DNA from: Flavobacterium fluviatile | GTDB taxonomy: Bacteria > Bacteroidota > Bacteroidia > Flavobacteriales > Flavobacteriaceae | Direction of reading: 5' to 3' | Assembly: GCF_010645065.1 (NCBI RefSeq) | Contig: NZ_JAADZW010000007.1 | Location: 62,001 to 126,000 of the forward strand | DNA: 64,000 nucleotides | Translations under genes and position numbers: made by a program | Shown here: positions 16,815 through 24,666 of the stretch, piece after piece | How positions within the stretch are numbered: position 1 is the stretch's first letter | How the letters are laid out: every line of letters starts with the position of its first letter | The notes under the pieces: model-generated | Databases searched by the model: none | The model's input: the letters and a program-made list of their open reading frames with translations, nothing else | What the model was told of the DNA's origin: nothing

Positions 16815-17387
16815 ATGGAAAGCTTAATTCACATTCAGAAAACATTCGAGAAAGTCATTTATATTGATAAAAAAATAAACAACCGTGAATTTGAGGATTG
16901 CGTTTTTAAAAACTGTGATTTTTCAAACAGTAATTTTGCTTACAATACTTTTTTAGACTGCGAGTTTATCGACTGTAATTTATCTATGACCAGTCTGTCA
17001 GGAACGAGTTTAAAAAATGCGACTTTTAAAAACTGTAAACTTTTAGGAATTGCCTTTAACGAGTGCGATGACTTTTTATTTCAGGTTTATTTTGAAGAAA
17101 GCACACTGGATTACGCTGTTTTTTCGAATAAGAAAATGCCGAAAACCAAATTCATCAATTGTTCTGTAAGAGAAGTTACTTTTATAGAGACCAATTTAAC
17201 CAGTTCTGTTTTTGACAACTGTGATTTGGACGGTGCTATTTTTAATGAAACCCAACTTGCTGCAGTTGATTTCAGAACGGCTTACAATTACAAAATCGAT
17301 CCCGAATTTAACCCGCTGAAAAAAGCACAATTTTCGACTCAGGGAATCGTGGGACTTTTAGATAAATACGACATTAAAATTGTATAA
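16815..17387 (+). CDS. Pentapeptide repeat protein (Qnr-like fold)
   Basis: The 190-residue protein is made largely of A(D/N)LxF-type five-residue repeats: FEDCVFKNCDFSNSNF, CEFIDCNLSMTSL, and CDLDGAIFNETQL, with central Phe or Leu every fifth residue. It should fold as a right-handed quadrilateral beta helix. A break near residues 75-105 and the last 35 residues ending LLDKYDIKIV, likely a dimer helix, match the layout of Qnr and MfpA proteins, which mimic DNA and bind gyrase. It is shorter than Qnr (about 218). Whether it acts on gyrase is not known. The DinB-like gene starts two bases after its stop. Confidence 0.85.
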   Translation: MESLIHIQKTFEKVIYIDKKINNREFEDCVFKNCDFSNSNFAYNTFLDCEFIDCNLSMTSLSGTSLKNATFKNCKLLGIAFNECDDFLFQVYFEESTLDYAVFSNKKMPKTKFINCSVREVTFIETNLTSSVFDNCDLDGAIFNETQLAAVDFRTAYNYKIDPEFNPLKKAQFSTQGIVGLLDKYDIKIV

Positions 17388-17389
17388 GC

Positions 17390-17965
17390 ATGGAAACGAA
17401 CGAATCTTATCTGGAAAGCGTTAAAAAGCAGTTTTTGTATTATAAAATGCTGGGCGAAAAAGCCATGCATCAGCTTGAACCTGAACAGCTTTTTATTGCC
17501 TTGAATGAAGACACCAATAGTATCGCAACAATCATCAAACATATTTCGGGAAATATGCTGTCACGGTGGACAGACTTCTTAACTTCTGATGGTGAAAAAG
17601 AATGGCGCAATCGGGATGCTGAATTTGAAAATGATTTGCAGTCAAAAGAAGAAGTTCTGGAAACGTGGAACGAAGGCTGGAATGTATTTTTTGATGCTTT
17701 AAACAATTTGAATCCGGAGCAGCTTTCGCAGATTATTTATATTCGGAATGAAGGTCATACGGTTGTCGAAGCTATCAATCGACAACTGGCACATTATCCT
17801 TATCACATCGGGCAGATTGTTTTTTATGCTAAACAACTGAAAAACAATCCCTGGAACAGCTTATCGATTCCGAAGAATAAATCCGGGAATTACAATGCTG
17901 AAAAGTTTGCCAAAGAAAAAGAAATAAAAAACTTTACCGATGATGAATTAAACAGATTAAAATAA
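17390..17965 (+). CDS. DinB-like protein, DUF1572 family
   Basis: A 191-residue four-helix-bundle protein. The possible metal-binding histidines are in IIKHISGNM and RQLAHYPYHIGQ, the two sites expected of DinB/YfiT folds. DUF1572 members are cytoplasmic and may be thiol-dependent transferases, though no reaction is proven. Start at the ATG two bases after the pentapeptide gene, so the two form a tight pair. Confidence 0.88.
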   Translation: METNESYLESVKKQFLYYKMLGEKAMHQLEPEQLFIALNEDTNSIATIIKHISGNMLSRWTDFLTSDGEKEWRNRDAEFENDLQSKEEVLETWNEGWNVFFDALNNLNPEQLSQIIYIRNEGHTVVEAINRQLAHYPYHIGQIVFYAKQLKNNPWNSLSIPKNKSGNYNAEKFAKEKEIKNFTDDELNRLK

Positions 17966-18000
17966 CTTAATTCTCTCTCTAATTTTCTAATGAAAAACGA

Positions 18001-18082
18001 CTGCCCTAGCCCTGATGGAAGCGGCATCCTTTTGTGGCGGGGTTCGCCACAAAAGATATAGCGGACAGCAGGATTAGCTTCT
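18001..18082 (+). other. Structured intergenic element, copy 1 of the GCCCTAGCCC family
   Basis: The element opens with GCCCTAGCCCTGAT and closes with ATAGCGG...GGATTAGCTTCT. The outer ends pair (CTAGCCCTG with CAGGATTAG, one mismatch) and an 11-base perfect stem (18029-18039 with 18045-18055) lies inside. A second copy with the same ends but a different interior is at 33249-33380. Both are intergenic and in the same orientation as their neighbours. It may be a structured RNA; a covariance-model search would tell. Confidence 0.6.
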
Positions 18083-18102
18083 TATAAAACTACTTATTTA
18101 AA

Positions 18103-18474
18103 ATGAAAAAAATTGTATTCTTATTCCCAATACTTGCTTTAGTATCATGTTATAACGCAGAACACAACTGCAAAGATTTCAAAAACGGAAAATTCAAATT
18201 TGAGTTTGAAGTGAACGGCGTAAAAAAAACAACGATTTTTGAGCGTAAAGACAGTATTGAAATTGAAACTTTTGAAGGAAAAACCGATACCTCAACCATA
18301 CGCTGGGTAAGTGACTGCGAATATGTCCTGCAGAAAAAACACCCGAAAAACATGGCAGAGGAAAAAGCCATAAGCATGAAGATATTAACCACTTCGAAAG
18401 ATTCATATACTTTTGAATTCGGCATGGTGGGTTCTGAAGAAAAACAGCATGGAAAAGTTTTTAAAATCGAATAA
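18103..18474 (+). CDS. Hypothetical small lipoprotein
   Basis: A 123-residue protein with a short lipoprotein signal (LVSC, Cys16) and a compact beta-rich mature part: FKNGKFKFEFEVNGVKKTT, FERKDSIEIETFEGKTDTSTIRWVSDCEY. Two further cysteines (in HNCKDF and SDCEY) could pair. It seems conserved among flavobacteria, but I know no function. It stands between the structured element and terC. Confidence 0.78.
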   Translation: MKKIVFLFPILALVSCYNAEHNCKDFKNGKFKFEFEVNGVKKTTIFERKDSIEIETFEGKTDTSTIRWVSDCEYVLQKKHPKNMAEEKAISMKILTTSKDSYTFEFGMVGSEEKQHGKVFKIE

Positions 18475-18507
18475 AAAATAGTAATTTGAATGTAAATTAA
18501 GATTTAC

Positions 18508-19281
18508 ATGGAAGTATTTTTAAACCCTGATGCCTGGATTGCATTACTGACCCTGACATTTCTGGAAATTGTTCTGGGAATTGACAACATTATTTTTATT
18601 TCGATTGTTACAGGAAAACTGCCTGAACAGGACCGCAAAAAAGCAACCCGGATTGGTTTATTTCTGGCTATGTTTATGCGAATTGCCCTGTTACTGGGAA
18701 TTTCGTATTTAATTGCTATGAAAGCTACCGTATTTAGTATTCACTGGGGCAGGCTGGAAGCTGATTTTACCGGACAGGCGATTATTTTATTGCTGGGAGG
18801 ATTGTTCCTGATTTACAAAAGTACCAAAGAAATCAGTGAGAAAGTGGATCATAAAGGAGAAGAAGAAAAGAACATTCAGACAGCTGCAAAGAAATCTTTT
18901 TCGAATGTTATCCTTCAGATTTTACTGATTGATCTGATCTTTTCTGTTGACTCTATTTTAACTGCTGTCGGTATGACCAATGGTGTTGAAGGTGCATTAA
19001 CTATTATGATTACAGCAGTTGTAATTTCTGTAGTTGTTATGATGCTTTTTGCTGTTCCGGTTGGCAATTTTGTTAACAGAAACCCTTCGATTCAGATTTT
19101 GGGGCTTGCATTTTTAATTCTCATTGGCTTCATGCTGATTACAGAAAGTATGCATTTATCAAATGCTGCTTTAGCGGGAGAACATATTGGAGCTGTCCCA
19201 AAAGGTTATTTGTATTTTGCTATTGCATTTTCACTGGCAGTAGAATTTATTAATATGCGAATTCGAAATAAGAAGTCATAA
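18508..19281 (+). CDS. TerC family integral membrane protein
   Basis: The 257-residue protein has seven or more helices and the family signature in the first helix, LEIVLGIDNIIFISIV, plus LLIDLIFSVDSILTAVG in the middle; the paired Asp residues in these helices are thought to bind a metal. TerC-type proteins are linked to manganese export and metal loading of exported proteins. The name comes from tellurite resistance, but no other ter genes are near. A strong terminator follows. Confidence 0.9.
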   Translation: MEVFLNPDAWIALLTLTFLEIVLGIDNIIFISIVTGKLPEQDRKKATRIGLFLAMFMRIALLLGISYLIAMKATVFSIHWGRLEADFTGQAIILLLGGLFLIYKSTKEISEKVDHKGEEEKNIQTAAKKSFSNVILQILLIDLIFSVDSILTAVGMTNGVEGALTIMITAVVISVVVMMLFAVPVGNFVNRNPSIQILGLAFLILIGFMLITESMHLSNAALAGEHIGAVPKGYLYFAIAFSLAVEFINMRIRNKKS

Positions 19282-19290
19282 TCAAATTTA

Positions 19291-19317
19291 AAAGTTCCCA
19301 ACAGGAACTTTTTTTTT
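19291..19317 (+). terminator. Rho-independent terminator after terC
   Basis: A perfect eight-base stem, AAAGTTCC with GGAACTTT around a CAACA loop, is followed directly by a T run. It lies ten bases after the stop. Confidence 0.85.
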
Positions 19318-19421
19318 CACAAATAATCCTGATATTTCACAAAATATAGTTTGAATAGCAGCTGAAAATTGTTTCTTTTACAATACTGTTTTCCAATTCT
19401 AAATACAGAACTTAATCCAAT

Positions 19422-21335
19422 ATGAAAAATACCATTTCACATAGAGTTGCCGATTTTTTAAAGCACTTCCCTCCTTTTAATCTGCTGAATCAAAAAGATC
19501 TTGAAAAATTGTCTGAGCAGATATCTATCCTGTATAAAGAAAAAGACGCTGTTATTTTTTCTGAGAATGAAAAAACGCATGATTCTTTTTATGTAGTACA
19601 CAAAGGAGCAATTGCCCTTAAGAAGAATCAAAAAACGCTGGACATGTGTGACGAAGGTGATATTTTTGGATTAAGACCGCTTCTGGCGCAGGAAAATTAT
19701 GTGATGCAGGCCAGTGCTTATGAAGAGAGCATTTTATATGCGATTCCGATTGCCGTTTTTAAACCTTATGCTTTAGAGAATAAAGCCATTGGAAATTTCC
19801 TGATAGAAAGTTATGCTTCGAATACTAAAAACCCGTATTCTGAAGTTCATAAAAACAATTTGTATGGGGAAGTTATTGCGCAGCATGAAAACAATAATGA
19901 CAAAGAGGTTTTTGATCTGCAACCTGTAAAGTTTTCAAAAAAGATTGTTACATGCGACAGGTCAACCACGGCAAAAGAAATCGCAAAAATCCTCACCAGG
20001 AAAAAAGTCGGTGCGATATTGATTGTTGATGAAATGCTTCCAATCGGAATTATTACAGATAAAGATTTGCGCAACAAAATAGTTTCAGGCGACTACCCTA
20101 TTACCACGCCTGCCGAAACGATTATGACATCGCCTGTTATTACCTATTCTAAAAAAATGACGGTTACAGAGGCACAAATAGCGATGATTAAGAGCAATAT
20201 CAGTTATTTGTGTCTTACCAAAGACGGAACAGTAAATACAAAGGCTGTTGGGATTTTGTCCAAACACGATCTTATGGTTTCACTTGGAAATAATCCGGCC
20301 GTTTTGATTAAAGCTTTAAAAAGAACCACAAAAGTAAAGGAAATCAAACCCATCAGAGCCCGAATCATGCAACTATTGCAGGGATATCTGGACCAGAATA
20401 TCCCGATGACGCTGATTACAAAAATCATAACCGAATTAAATGATGCCTGTGTAACCCGGGTTATTGATATTTCATTGGAAAAGATGAATACGCCACCGCC
20501 TGTAAAATTCACATGGCTCGCATTAGGAAGTCAGGGTCGTGACGAGCAAATGCTGCATACCGATCAGGATAACGCGATTGTGTATGAAAATGTTTCGGAA
20601 GTTTTTAAGGATGAAACCAAGGCCTATTTCCTAAAATTAGCCACCCACATCAACAAAGGACTCTCTACTATTGGCTACGAATATTGCCCGGCCGAAATGA
20701 TGGCATCCAATCCAAAATGGTGTATGAGCCTTGACGAATGGAAAAACCAGGTGGCTTACTGGATAAAAAATCCGGGTAAAAATGAGGTTTTGCTATCTTT
20801 TATCTTTTTTGATTATAGTGTAAAATATGGCAATCGTGAACTTGTAGATCAATTATCAGATTCGATATTTGAAAACGTAAAAGCCAATCCTATTTTTTAT
20901 GTTCACTTGGTGAGCGGTGCATTGCAGAGTCCTTCTCCGACCGGTTTCTTCAGACAGTTTTTAGTGGAACAGGACGGTGCCAATAAAGATCAGTTCGACA
21001 TTAAACGAAGAGCATTAATGCCTCTTACAGATGGTGCAAGGGTTTTGATTTTGTCTCATTCTGTAAAATCAATCAGTAACACAGCGGAACGTTTTGAAAA
21101 ACTGGCCGAACTGGAACCTCAAAACAGTGAACTTTACTTATCGTGTTCTTATTCGTTTAAAGCTTTGTTGAAATTCAGAACCAAACAAGGGCTTTTACAT
21201 CATGATTCCGGACAGTTTATAGCCCTGGAATCCCTTTCAAAAATGGAGAAAATAAAACTAAAGAGGACTTTTAAAACCATCAAAGAACTACAGGAATTAA
21301 TTTCGGTACGTTTTAATGTTTCTAATATTGTATAA
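19422..21335 (+). CDS. cNMP-binding, CBS-pair and DUF294 nucleotidyltransferase protein
   Basis: A 637-residue multidomain signalling protein. Order: a cyclic-nucleotide-binding fold (about 15-140), two CBS domains (about 165-290; GAILIVDEMLPIGIITDKDL and ISYLCLTKDG...GILSKHDL), a DUF294 nucleotidyltransferase (about 320-470) with the GSQGRDEQMLHTDQDNA motif holding the metal-binding Asp pair, and a C-terminal DUF294_C substrate domain. The layout parallels GlnD/GlnE-type regulators, but no target is known. It is followed two bases later by a DnaQ-like exonuclease gene; the same pairing occurs near acetate genes in proteobacteria, which are absent here. Confidence 0.9.
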   Translation: MKNTISHRVADFLKHFPPFNLLNQKDLEKLSEQISILYKEKDAVIFSENEKTHDSFYVVHKGAIALKKNQKTLDMCDEGDIFGLRPLLAQENYVMQASAYEESILYAIPIAVFKPYALENKAIGNFLIESYASNTKNPYSEVHKNNLYGEVIAQHENNNDKEVFDLQPVKFSKKIVTCDRSTTAKEIAKILTRKKVGAILIVDEMLPIGIITDKDLRNKIVSGDYPITTPAETIMTSPVITYSKKMTVTEAQIAMIKSNISYLCLTKDGTVNTKAVGILSKHDLMVSLGNNPAVLIKALKRTTKVKEIKPIRARIMQLLQGYLDQNIPMTLITKIITELNDACVTRVIDISLEKMNTPPPVKFTWLALGSQGRDEQMLHTDQDNAIVYENVSEVFKDETKAYFLKLATHINKGLSTIGYEYCPAEMMASNPKWCMSLDEWKNQVAYWIKNPGKNEVLLSFIFFDYSVKYGNRELVDQLSDSIFENVKANPIFYVHLVSGALQSPSPTGFFRQFLVEQDGANKDQFDIKRRALMPLTDGARVLILSHSVKSISNTAERFEKLAELEPQNSELYLSCSYSFKALLKFRTKQGLLHHDSGQFIALESLSKMEKIKLKRTFKTIKELQELISVRFNVSNIV

Positions 21336-21337
21336 AA

Positions 21338-21967
21338 ATGAGTTTATTTGATTTTTGGAAAAAGGAAGAAGAAAATTTTTTCGATGAAGATATCACTATC
21401 GAAGAAACCCGTTTTGTAGTTCTGGATACAGAAACCACAGGATTTGATTATACAAACGACCGCATTTTATGTATTGGTGCATTAGTATTACAAAACGGTA
21501 CCATTTCAATTCAGGACAGCTTTGAGGTTTATATCGAACAGGATCATTATGATGAATCGACTGCGCAGATTCATGGGATTCTGAAAGATTTTGTTGTAAA
21601 ACGCCCTTCAGAATCAGAAGCTTTAAAACAATTTTTAGATTATTTGGGCGATGCCATCATTATTGCACATCATGCGTATTTTGATATCACAATGATTAAT
21701 AAAGCCCTTGAAAGAAATGGTTTGACTGAACTAAAAAACAAATCGCTGGATACCGGTATTTTGTATAAAAAGACACTAATAAAATCACATCTTTTTGAGC
21801 GTAAAGACCATTATTCTTTAGATGATCTGGCTGATAAATTTGATATTTCAAAAAAAGACCGTCATACCGCCTTGGGAGACGCTTATATCACAGCTATTGC
21901 GTTTTTAAAAATTGTTAAAAAACTGAGAGAGAAAAAACATGTAAATCTAAATCAGCTTTTTAAATAA
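21338..21967 (+). CDS. DnaQ-like 3'-5' exonuclease
   Basis: A 209-residue DEDDh exonuclease. The catalytic acidic residues are in the three motifs: Exo I VVLDTETTGFD, Exo II IAHHAYFDITMIN, and Exo III DRHTALGDAYITA, with the His of DEDDh in DRHTALGD. It could trim DNA or RNA; it lacks a polymerase or BRCT extension. Its ATG is two bases after the stop of the DUF294 gene, so the two are almost surely co-transcribed, suggesting a regulated nuclease. Confidence 0.9.
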   Translation: MSLFDFWKKEEENFFDEDITIEETRFVVLDTETTGFDYTNDRILCIGALVLQNGTISIQDSFEVYIEQDHYDESTAQIHGILKDFVVKRPSESEALKQFLDYLGDAIIIAHHAYFDITMINKALERNGLTELKNKSLDTGILYKKTLIKSHLFERKDHYSLDDLADKFDISKKDRHTALGDAYITAIAFLKIVKKLREKKHVNLNQLFK

Positions 21968-21995
21968 GACTGGATTCTATTTTTAAATATTTAGG

Positions 21996-22910
21996 TTAGG
22001 ACTGAATTTCAAAAATTTCTTTCTTGATTTCTACTGAATAATCGTTGGGAGAAATATTTCCGCCAAAAGTTTTCGCATAGACTTTGGTAAACTCAGCTCC
22101 AAAATACAGTATGATAGCCGAATAATAGACCCAGACTAATATGATAACTACTGATCCTGCAGCGCCATAAACGCTTGCAATAGTAGAACTTCCTAAGTAA
22201 AACCCGATTGCGAATTTACCAATCATAAACAGAATTGATGTAAATCCGGCACCAATAAAGGCATCCTTCCATTTAATATTTCCGTCAGGCAATGTTCTGA
22301 AAATTATAGCGAAAAGAAGCGTAATACTCCCTAATACAATGACAATATTTATAATATAAAACAGATATACAGTACTTTCCGGAAAGTAAATTTTTAATCT
22401 CGCATTCAAAATATCCAAAGTGGCGTTTAAGATTAAACTGACCAGCATTAAAAAACCAACAGAAACAATCATGGAGAATGACATCAGTCGGTTTTGAATA
22501 AATTTTCGCAACCCTTTATTCGGTTTTGCACGCAGTCCCCAGATATAATTAATAGAGCTCTGAATCTCAGCAAAAACTCCGGAAGCCCCTATAAGCAGCA
22601 TAATCACACCAAAAACCGTTACAAAAACATTACTGTCTGAAAGCTGCACATTTTTGATTGCTTCCTGAATTTGTTTGGCAGCTTCGTTTCCAACCAACTC
22701 ATTTATCTGACCATACAACTGACCAGTCACGGCTTCTTCGCCAAAAAAGAAACCACAAATAGTAATAATGATAATCAATAATGGAGGTAATGCGAAAATA
22801 GTGTAATAGGATAATGCAGCACTGAGTTTTATAGCGTCATCCTCTATAAATTCTAAAAAAGTCCTTTTTAGCAGATACCACGTTTTAGAGAGAATATTAT
22901 GATTTTTCAT
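21996..22910 (-). CDS. YihY/BrkB-like inner membrane protein
   Basis: The 304-residue protein has six predicted helices and the family landmarks: the start AIKLSAALSYYTIFALPPLLI, the GASGVFAEIQSSINYIWG loop, and the PDGNIKWKDAFIGAGFTS segment before the last helices. Older names call this ribonuclease BN, but that label came from a misassigned gene; YihY proteins are best seen as inner-membrane proteins of unknown transport role. It is convergent with the exonuclease gene. Confidence 0.9.
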   Translation of the reverse strand: MKNHNILSKTWYLLKRTFLEFIEDDAIKLSAALSYYTIFALPPLLIIIITICGFFFGEEAVTGQLYGQINELVGNEAAKQIQEAIKNVQLSDSNVFVTVFGVIMLLIGASGVFAEIQSSINYIWGLRAKPNKGLRKFIQNRLMSFSMIVSVGFLMLVSLILNATLDILNARLKIYFPESTVYLFYIINIVIVLGSITLLFAIIFRTLPDGNIKWKDAFIGAGFTSILFMIGKFAIGFYLGSSTIASVYGAAGSVVIILVWVYYSAIILYFGAEFTKVYAKTFGGNISPNDYSVEIKKEIFEIQS

Positions 22911-23005
22911 TTACTGATTTTTTGAGATACTCTCAAATTTAAGCAATAATCAAAAATCTTTAATTTCTGATTTATAATCGAATTTTACATTTTTGCCATG
23001 TGGTT

Positions 23006-23680
23006 TTATTTGGAAATCATTTTATAATCCTGATCAAATCCTAAATTCTTAATTTTTAAAATCTTTTTGAATTCGCTTCGGGTTGGTTTAATAAGATATG
23101 AAGTTGTATCCAGCTTTTTTCCTTTTATTTTAGTAACGGAATCAAGTTTTGTCAGATCTACTCTTTCACAAATATTTTTAAATCTTAATGTATTTTTTTC
23201 AATTGAAAGAAACTGAATATTCCAAAATATAGAATCTTTTCTGCTTAATATCAATTGTCCATCAATTCGTTTTGCTTTTTCATAATGTGAGAATCGAAAC
23301 AAAGTATCAATATGTTTTTGAACTAATTCTATTGAATCGCCTTTGGGAAACATATCAAATTTATCTTTCTTATCCTTTGTTATAAATTTTCCATCAACAA
23401 TATTATACTCTGATTTTGTTGAGTCTAATGTGAGTTTATGAACTTTGAATTTATAATAGTATTCTTTTAAAATTCTGCTTTCGTCAACTCTAATAAAAGT
23501 CGAATCATTATTCATATATAATCCTCTGAACTTATTCGGGAAACGATCTAATTCTGAATCTTTATTTGGCTGGGGATTTTCAAAATACAAAACCATACAA
23601 TCAGCACAGGCAGGAAAATCAGCTTTTTTACAAGAAGTGAATAATATCATTACTACCATAATTAAAATTGACTTTTTCAT
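23006..23680 (-). CDS. Hypothetical lipoprotein
   Basis: A 224-residue protein with a lipoprotein signal (LFTSC, Cys17). The mature part starts KKADFPACADCMVLYFENP, so a further CxxC pair lies close to the lipid anchor. The rest is a polar, beta-rich sequence without a motif I know. It follows the DUF2459 gene by seven bases on the same strand, so they are probably one operon. Confidence 0.75.
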   Translation of the reverse strand: MKKSILIMVVMILFTSCKKADFPACADCMVLYFENPQPNKDSELDRFPNKFRGLYMNNDSTFIRVDESRILKEYYYKFKVHKLTLDSTKSEYNIVDGKFITKDKKDKFDMFPKGDSIELVQKHIDTLFRFSHYEKAKRIDGQLILSRKDSIFWNIQFLSIEKNTLRFKNICERVDLTKLDSVTKIKGKKLDTTSYLIKPTRSEFKKILKIKNLGFDQDYKMISK

Positions 23681-23687
23681 AGCAAAA

Positions 23688-24362
23688 TCATTTATAATGA
23701 CAAAAAATCCCTTTATCGTAAACCGTCCACAAACTTGCTTTTTGATTAGCCGCTTTCAAAGCATTATTTGCCCAGGTATTGCAGGTATAAAAAAGACTGT
23801 AACTTCCTTTTGCTTCGTAGAAAGCATCTTTTTTTCCGTAGCTGTGCCCTTCAATCCATTGAGGATGTACATGGCTGAAGCTGTCTGAAATATAAGTCAC
23901 CAGATTTTGGTAATCTTCTTTTGAAATCAGGATGCGTTTACAGTCATTTCCTTCTTTTAGCTGTTTGAAAAATGTGGTATGCATCGCTGATGAACTTACC
24001 CCGAATGCTGCTTTGAATGCTGTACTCGCTTTAAGGTGTGACCATTCCGGCGTATCGAGATAAAAACCTTTGTCGCCCCAACCGAAAGCAACATAATTCA
24101 TCAATGAATCTTTTGATTGTGTATGACTGAACTGAATCTCGTTTCGCCAGTCTTTGATTTCGTTTTTTACAGGAACTACAATATCAGTATGAACACCATT
24201 GGAGAGAATATAAATTGGAATTGCATTTTGTTCTTCTACCTGAGCGGTATCAGAATTCACAGTTATTTTTGAAATTAGAAGAACTGATGAAGTGTACAAG
24301 GCAAGAAAAGCGAAAATTCCGAAAAGCGTCCAGCCGAGAAATTTGAAAGTTTTTTTTAGCAT
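23688..24362 (-). CDS. DUF2459 (TIGR02117) family protein
   Basis: A 224-residue protein with one N-terminal membrane helix (about residues 8-30) and an exported domain. The family signature SNGVHTDIVVPV is followed by FGWGDKGFYLDTPEW and the end segment YTCNTWANNALKAA. The His in NGVHTD and the Cys in YTCNTW are strictly conserved in such proteins and suggest a cysteine-peptidase-like (NlpC/papain-like) fold, though this is inference. No reaction is known. It leads the two-gene unit with the lipoprotein at 23006. Confidence 0.85.
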   Translation of the reverse strand: MLKKTFKFLGWTLFGIFAFLALYTSSVLLISKITVNSDTAQVEEQNAIPIYILSNGVHTDIVVPVKNEIKDWRNEIQFSHTQSKDSLMNYVAFGWGDKGFYLDTPEWSHLKASTAFKAAFGVSSSAMHTTFFKQLKEGNDCKRILISKEDYQNLVTYISDSFSHVHPQWIEGHSYGKKDAFYEAKGSYSLFYTCNTWANNALKAANQKASLWTVYDKGIFCHYK

Positions 24363-24481
24363 TTTGATTGGTTTTAGATTTAGTTATGGTTGATTTTCTG
24401 TAACCAATTTTTGAGCCAAAATTTTTAAATGCTGAAATTTATCTCTCGCAGATTTTGCAGATCGGGCAAATTTATTCTCAT

Positions 24482-24578
24482 TTTTGTCTTCCTGAGCGAA
24501 GTCGAAGGACACGCCAGAAACTACATAAATTATTTCCAATCATTGTGTGGACTTCGACTTCGCTCAGCCTGACAAAAC
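24482..24578. repeat. Long palindromic intergenic repeat (GAGCGAAGTCGAAG family)
   Basis: Left arm 24482-24512 and right arm 24545-24578 are near-perfect reverse complements, both containing CTGAGCGAAGTCGAAG or its complement, with ends reading TTTTGTC and GACAAAA. This fills much of the 304-base gap between the DUF2459 gene and ychF, which otherwise holds only the ychF terminator. The family is common in Bacteroidota genomes and has MITE- or REP-like form. Confidence 0.7.
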
Positions 24579-24593
24579 AGTGATTTGTACATA

Positions 24594-24626
24594 AAAAAAA
24601 CTGCCAAGTCTCCTCAGCAGTTTTTA
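24594..24626 (-). terminator. Terminator of ychF (minus strand)
   Basis: On the minus strand AAAACTGC and GCAGTTTT form a stem around a 12-base loop and are followed by a T run. It lies about 40 bases after the ychF stop. Confidence 0.7.
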
Positions 24627-24666
24627 TCTATTCTCTTTATTCTTTATTCTATTCTCTTAAAAAAGA

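Noticed and set aside
21996..22910. Ribonuclease BN label for the YihY-like protein
   Set aside because: That name derives from a misassigned gene; the protein is a plain membrane protein without nuclease motifs.
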